NCBI GenBank assembly: GCA_965217135.1
Contig: OZ244249.1
Coordinates: forward strand, 4,154,001 to 4,218,000
Source of the DNA: HXMU1420-2 sp017643305
GTDB taxonomy: Bacteria > Pseudomonadota > Alphaproteobacteria > Rhodobacterales > Rhodobacteraceae
Direction of reading: 5' to 3'
Length of the DNA: 64,000 nt
Positions 60,648-64,000 of this stretch are shown here, in pieces (the first letter of the stretch is position 1; every line of letters starts with the position of its first letter). A program made the position numbers and the translations under genes. The notes under the pieces are model-generated. The model searched no databases. It had not been told where the DNA came from and saw only the letters and a program-made list of their open reading frames with translations.

Positions 60648-62410
60648 CAATAAGGGTCCTCTGTGAGCGTGTCGGCGATGTCGCGGTCATCCATCCGCAG
60701 GTCCCGCACGGCAATCGCGGTATCCTGCGCCTTGGAAAGCGACCATCGGATGCGCGTCGCATACTCCATCGCCCGCCCCGATAGAACGATCTGTTTTGTC
60801 GCGCGTGGCTTCAGACGCCCCTTTTCCAGAAATACGCTGGCCTGCAGCGATAAATCCTGCGTCCCGTCATGCCTAAAAACCCAGATTTCCCCACTTTTCA
60901 GCGCCAGCGAAATGGCCGCACCGCCCAGATCGACGGACGCATCGACGTCAGGATGCAAGTGGAAGCGGATATCGAACCGCACACCGTCCAGCCGCGTCGC
61001 ATCCAGCGCCTTGTCAAACCGTCGCTTGTCGGCGTCATCCATAGCCAGCAGCATGTCTTCGCCCGCCAGCCCGCGCCCGTCAAAGGTCAACTCCAGCGTG
61101 CGCGCTGCGGTTAGTCCATGCGTTTTGACGTACCCGTTATGCCCACCCTGAAACCGCACCGCATCGGGGGCTTCGGACATTTCGATCGGCACGTAATCCG
61201 GCCCATCGACCAACGCTTCACGTCCGGTGCCCTTTTCCGGCTCAGCCAGCCGGGCAGAGGAATAGCCATCAAGACACAAAACAGAATGCGACGGCGTCGC
61301 GCGTCCGGCCCGCCGCCAGTCCAGCCCAAAAGACACGCCAGATCCACAATTTACCACCAAAGGCCGCCGACCAGAGGTCAACTCCATCGCCAGTGTGGAA
61401 GCGTGCGCGTTATAAGATGCTTTGGCCGTCGGCGGTTCGCTCGCATCCATGATAATGCTGGTGCGCCCGGCTGAAAGACGTGCATAACCCATGGCCAGCC
61501 CATCGGCATGGCGCTGGGTTACATGGCTGGCCGCAAGAGCATGGTCCAACCGGCCTTCCAGACCGCGCCCGCCACCATGAAACCGCGCCAGCCCACCATC
61601 TGCATGGCGCAGCGTGCGCAGGGTTGGCGCGATACGTTCGATGGCGGCCACATGCGGCCCCGGCACCCCGCGCCCGGCCTCCTGCAAAGCCGCTGCCGAC
61701 CAGGTCAGCAGCATGAACACTTCCAGCAACTCTTCGGGGTTGCGCGTGGCAAGCCCACCCTGACTGTCAATCTGCGCATCACATTCGCGCAGCATCGCTT
61801 TCATCGCAGGATCGGCCAGCGCCTCCATCCCTTCCAGGGACAACCCGGCAAAGATTAGACCTGTCAGTGCCTCGAACCGGGGCAGGCCCGGCAAGGCCCC
61901 CTGCCAGCGGTTGTTCAAAAACCAAGTCTGCCGTGCCAGAGACCGGTAAAAGCGGTCACTGTCCTCGCGTTCCAGCCCGCGCAGCAGGAAAATCGCATGG
62001 TTAATCCAACGTATGATCCGCCGTCCGGCCAGATCAGGCGTCCAGCCCGGCCCAGTTCCGCGCCCATACGTGTCAATCCAATCGAACAACCAGGTCTGCG
62101 CCGTGTGCCGCGCCTGCCGGTCGCCAATAGCGGCCAGATCATCCAGCCAGCCAAAACCCTGCCGGTCGGCCTCAAAAGCGGTATCCGGTGCGCCAACGGC
62201 CCACAGCGACGTGCCCGGTGCCTCAATCAGCGTACCCGCGAACAGCAGGTTTCCGCCGATCAGCTGCCGCCCTTTGGCAAAACTACCAACGGTCCGCGGT
62301 TCAGGCTGAGACACGAAACCGGTTGCCGCACGCTGTCGCGCACTGAGCCGGGCGTAAAGCCGGTTCAAAAACCGCGTTGAGCGGGGAATGGCTGGTACTG
62401 CCATGGACAT
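60647..62410 (-). CDS. heparinase II/III family protein
   Basis: A 587-residue protein with an N-terminal alpha/alpha toroid (WLDDLAAIGDRQARHTAQTWLFDWI, RWQGALPGLPRFEALTGLIFAGL) and a C-terminal beta-sandwich (ADGGLARFHGGGRG, SYNAHASTLAMELTSGRRPLVVNCGSG) typical of heparinase II/III-like polysaccharide lyases. No signal peptide is seen, which is usual for the alphaproteobacterial group next to purH. The substrate is unknown; family members without clear lyase activity exist. Confidence 0.8.
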   Translation of the reverse strand: MSMAVPAIPRSTRFLNRLYARLSARQRAATGFVSQPEPRTVGSFAKGRQLIGGNLLFAGTLIEAPGTSLWAVGAPDTAFEADRQGFGWLDDLAAIGDRQARHTAQTWLFDWIDTYGRGTGPGWTPDLAGRRIIRWINHAIFLLRGLEREDSDRFYRSLARQTWFLNNRWQGALPGLPRFEALTGLIFAGLSLEGMEALADPAMKAMLRECDAQIDSQGGLATRNPEELLEVFMLLTWSAAALQEAGRGVPGPHVAAIERIAPTLRTLRHADGGLARFHGGGRGLEGRLDHALAASHVTQRHADGLAMGYARLSAGRTSIIMDASEPPTAKASYNAHASTLAMELTSGRRPLVVNCGSGVSFGLDWRRAGRATPSHSVLCLDGYSSARLAEPEKGTGREALVDGPDYVPIEMSEAPDAVRFQGGHNGYVKTHGLTAARTLELTFDGRGLAGEDMLLAMDDADKRRFDKALDATRLDGVRFDIRFHLHPDVDASVDLGGAAISLALKSGEIWVFRHDGTQDLSLQASVFLEKGRLKPRATKQIVLSGRAMEYATRIRWSLSKAQDTAIAVRDLRMDDRDIADTLTEDPY

Positions 62411-62492
62411 TTACTGCTGCCTCATACGCTCTCTGGCGTTTAGGCAATCATAACGGGTGACATTCGCCAAGTCACCGGAGAACTGCGCCAGA

Positions 62493-63755
62493 TCAGGATT
62501 TCACGAGAGCCGAGATGAAAAACCCGTCCATGCCACCCCGATCCGGCCAGTAGTCGGGTCGCAAACGGATACCTGCGGTCGGATCGATCCAGTCGCTTTC
62601 GACCCCGGCCACCTGCATCGCAGACGGATCGACGGCCATATCTGAGTGGCGGGTCAACGCGGTTTCAATCTGGTGTTCGCCTTCCTCCGGGAACAGCGAA
62701 CAGGTGCAATAGACAAGCCGGCCGGCCGGCCGAAGCAGACCCCAGGCGTGATCCAGCATCTTCGCCTGCAGGCCGACCAGGTCAACCAGTCCCGATCCGT
62801 CCCGCACATGCGGCAGATCCGGATGTCGCCGGATCGTTCCAGTGGCAGAACACGGCGCGTCCAGCAGGATCGCATCATAGCTGCCGCTCATATTCAAAAC
62901 ATCACCCTGCCGAACCTCTGCGTTCAGCCCGGTCCGATCCAGATTTTCCCGCAAGGTTTTTAACCGGTCCTCTGACAGATCCACCGCTGTCACCGCCGCA
63001 CCCATCGCGGCCAGTTGCAGCGTCTTGCCGCCAGGAGCCGCGCACAGGTCCAGCACCCTGGCCCCGGTTGCGGGCGCCAAAACCTGCGCCGCAATCGCGG
63101 CGGCAGCATCCTGTACCCACCATTCGCCCTTTTCATAGCCAGGCAATGCGGACACCTGCCGCGACGCTGCCAGCCGCAGGGACCCGGTCGGCAGCAGTTC
63201 TGCCTCCAGATCCTCTGCCGAAAACGTGCCTTTCAGGGTCAAGTCCAGTGGTGCACCCCGGAAATGCGCAGCTTCAATCGCCTGCACGCCGTCCGGGCCA
63301 TATGTGGACACCAACTGACCGCGCAGCCATTTTGGCAAGCGCGGCACTCGCAGGCTGGCCCATTTCTCCGGGCCGTCCGCCGCCACCTTGCGCAGCACCG
63401 CGTTGACCAGGCCCTTTAGCGCGCCGTGCTTCTTGTGGCGCGACACGATGGTGACCATTGCATTTACAACGCCATGTGCCGCCTCGCCCTGGCACAGCTC
63501 CACTGTGCCCAGCCGCAGTGCATTGCGCACAGTCAAAGGCGGCGGCTTACGCAGATGGGCGGACAGCAAACGATCGGCCCGTTCCAAACCGCGCAAGGTT
63601 TCCAGCGCCAGCCGCTGCGCGCGGGCCCGGTCTGCCGGGGGCAGGTCATCCAGAAACCCGGCAGCCACGCAGTCGGACAACATCCGCTGCTGCCCCAGCA
63701 CCTGATCAAGAAGTTTCACAGCGCCCCGACGCGCCGCAACCCCGGTGGCCGCCAT
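62493..63755 (-). CDS. rsmB: 16S rRNA m5C967 methyltransferase
   Basis: A 420-residue RsmB/Sun-family enzyme. The N-terminal NusB-like domain (RRGAVKLLDQVLGQQRML, LGTVELCQGEAAHGVVNAMV) is followed by the methyltransferase domain with SAM motif DLCAAPGGKTLQLA, DAPCSATGTIRRHPD and the catalytic TCS in VYCTCSLFPEEGE. ATG 63755 is used because the longer frame would overlap the divergent DUF1674 gene and its promoter. Confidence 0.9.
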   Translation of the reverse strand: MAATGVAARRGAVKLLDQVLGQQRMLSDCVAAGFLDDLPPADRARAQRLALETLRGLERADRLLSAHLRKPPPLTVRNALRLGTVELCQGEAAHGVVNAMVTIVSRHKKHGALKGLVNAVLRKVAADGPEKWASLRVPRLPKWLRGQLVSTYGPDGVQAIEAAHFRGAPLDLTLKGTFSAEDLEAELLPTGSLRLAASRQVSALPGYEKGEWWVQDAAAAIAAQVLAPATGARVLDLCAAPGGKTLQLAAMGAAVTAVDLSEDRLKTLRENLDRTGLNAEVRQGDVLNMSGSYDAILLDAPCSATGTIRRHPDLPHVRDGSGLVDLVGLQAKMLDHAWGLLRPAGRLVYCTCSLFPEEGEHQIETALTRHSDMAVDPSAMQVAGVESDWIDPTAGIRLRPDYWPDRGGMDGFFISALVKS

Positions 63756-63804
63756 CGCACAGTCATCCCTTGTTCCGCGAAGCTTTTGGGGTATATCAGC
63801 AGGT

Positions 63805-63996
63805 ATGGAAAAGAAAGACGATATTCCTTCCGACCTGCCCCCAGCCGCCCAACGCGCGCTGGCCGAAGCCGCAGAACGCCGTCGCGCGCAGGAAGCCGAA
63901 GCCAAGGCGATGCCCAAAGAACTGGGTGGCCGCGACGGTCCAGAACCTGTTCGCTATGGCGATTGGGAAAAGAAAGGTCTGGCGATCGACTTCTGA
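63805..63996 (+). CDS. DUF1674 protein (SDHAF4-like succinate dehydrogenase assembly factor)
   Basis: A 63-residue protein with a basic/acidic helical N-terminus and the conserved C-terminal motif PKELGGRDGPEPVRYGDWEKKGLAIDF, nearly invariant in DUF1674/SDHAF4. The eukaryotic homologue helps flavinylated SDHA assemble. ATG 63805 has AGG just upstream. It is divergent from rsmB with a 49-base gap; the stop lies five bases from the window end. Confidence 0.85.
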   Translation: MEKKDDIPSDLPPAAQRALAEAAERRRAQEAEAKAMPKELGGRDGPEPVRYGDWEKKGLAIDF

Positions 63997-64000
63997 TCGC

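Overview
This is a GC-rich alphaproteobacterial chromosomal segment, most probably from the Roseobacter group of the Rhodobacteraceae. That assignment is inferred from gene content: a sigma-E/ChrR singlet-oxygen module with its divergent FAD-oxidoreductase/DUF1365/MFS/DUF3833/SDR operon, a liv-type transporter flanked by two CoA ligases, the order rsmB-heparinase-purH-lspA-DUF3035-M16-M16, a deoC/double-ALDH/SDR cluster, and many ATGA/TGATG translational overlaps. I see no rRNA, tRNA, CRISPR array, phage or transposase gene.

Layout. 1-7650: surface polysaccharide genes on the plus strand (a partial gene, a KdsB-like cytidylyltransferase, a GT2 glycosyltransferase, a WbpM/CapD-type nucleotide-sugar dehydratase split by a frameshift at a nine-C run, then YjbH, YjbF and a small Ala/Gly/Ser-rich YjbE-like secreted protein). 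7650-8366: decayed DNA with a 3' remnant of glf. 8367-11845: a Mn/Fe ABC importer (sitABCD type) preceded by two dyads. 11943-13254: a small tandem-repeat protein, then remnants of an amidohydrolase and a CobW-type GTPase. 13255-14913: an iron-type ABC permease. 15018-24371: a minus-strand liv-type ABC importer with a PaaK-like ligase and a long-chain acyl-CoA synthetase, facing a divergent hybrid kinase/response-regulator pair (24577-27176). 27167-28845: a truncated GNAT gene and a hydantoinase-type M20 amidohydrolase. 29186-31966: a stand-alone formate dehydrogenase alpha subunit.

32192-35780: a histidine phosphatase, a GST and two saccharopine dehydrogenases of opposite specificity (lysine-forming and glutamate-forming type). 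36212-43876: DUF3775, the sigma-E regulon operon, rpoE-chrR, and a class III cyclase interrupted by one TAA codon. 43888-46958: rmuC and mutL. 47140-55166: a fused 5-oxoprolinase/hydantoinase, deoC, a double aldehyde dehydrogenase and an SDR, ending at a strong inverted-repeat terminator region. 55273-63755: two M16 peptidases, a DUF3035 lipoprotein, lspA, purH, a heparinase-like protein and rsmB; then the divergent SDHAF4/DUF1674 gene at the right edge.

How the parts work together. The left arm makes and exports an extracellular polysaccharide. The central transporter plausibly imports carboxylates that the two adjacent ligases activate, under the divergent two-component pair. The sigma-E block is a membrane/lipid photooxidative-stress response whose two divergent promoters can be read directly in the sequence. 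I found no convincing wholly new system. The best leads are the frameshifted dehydratase, the divergent sigma-E promoters with an operon apparently lacking a cyclopropane synthase, the covarying intergenic repeat pair, and the cluster of clean dyads.
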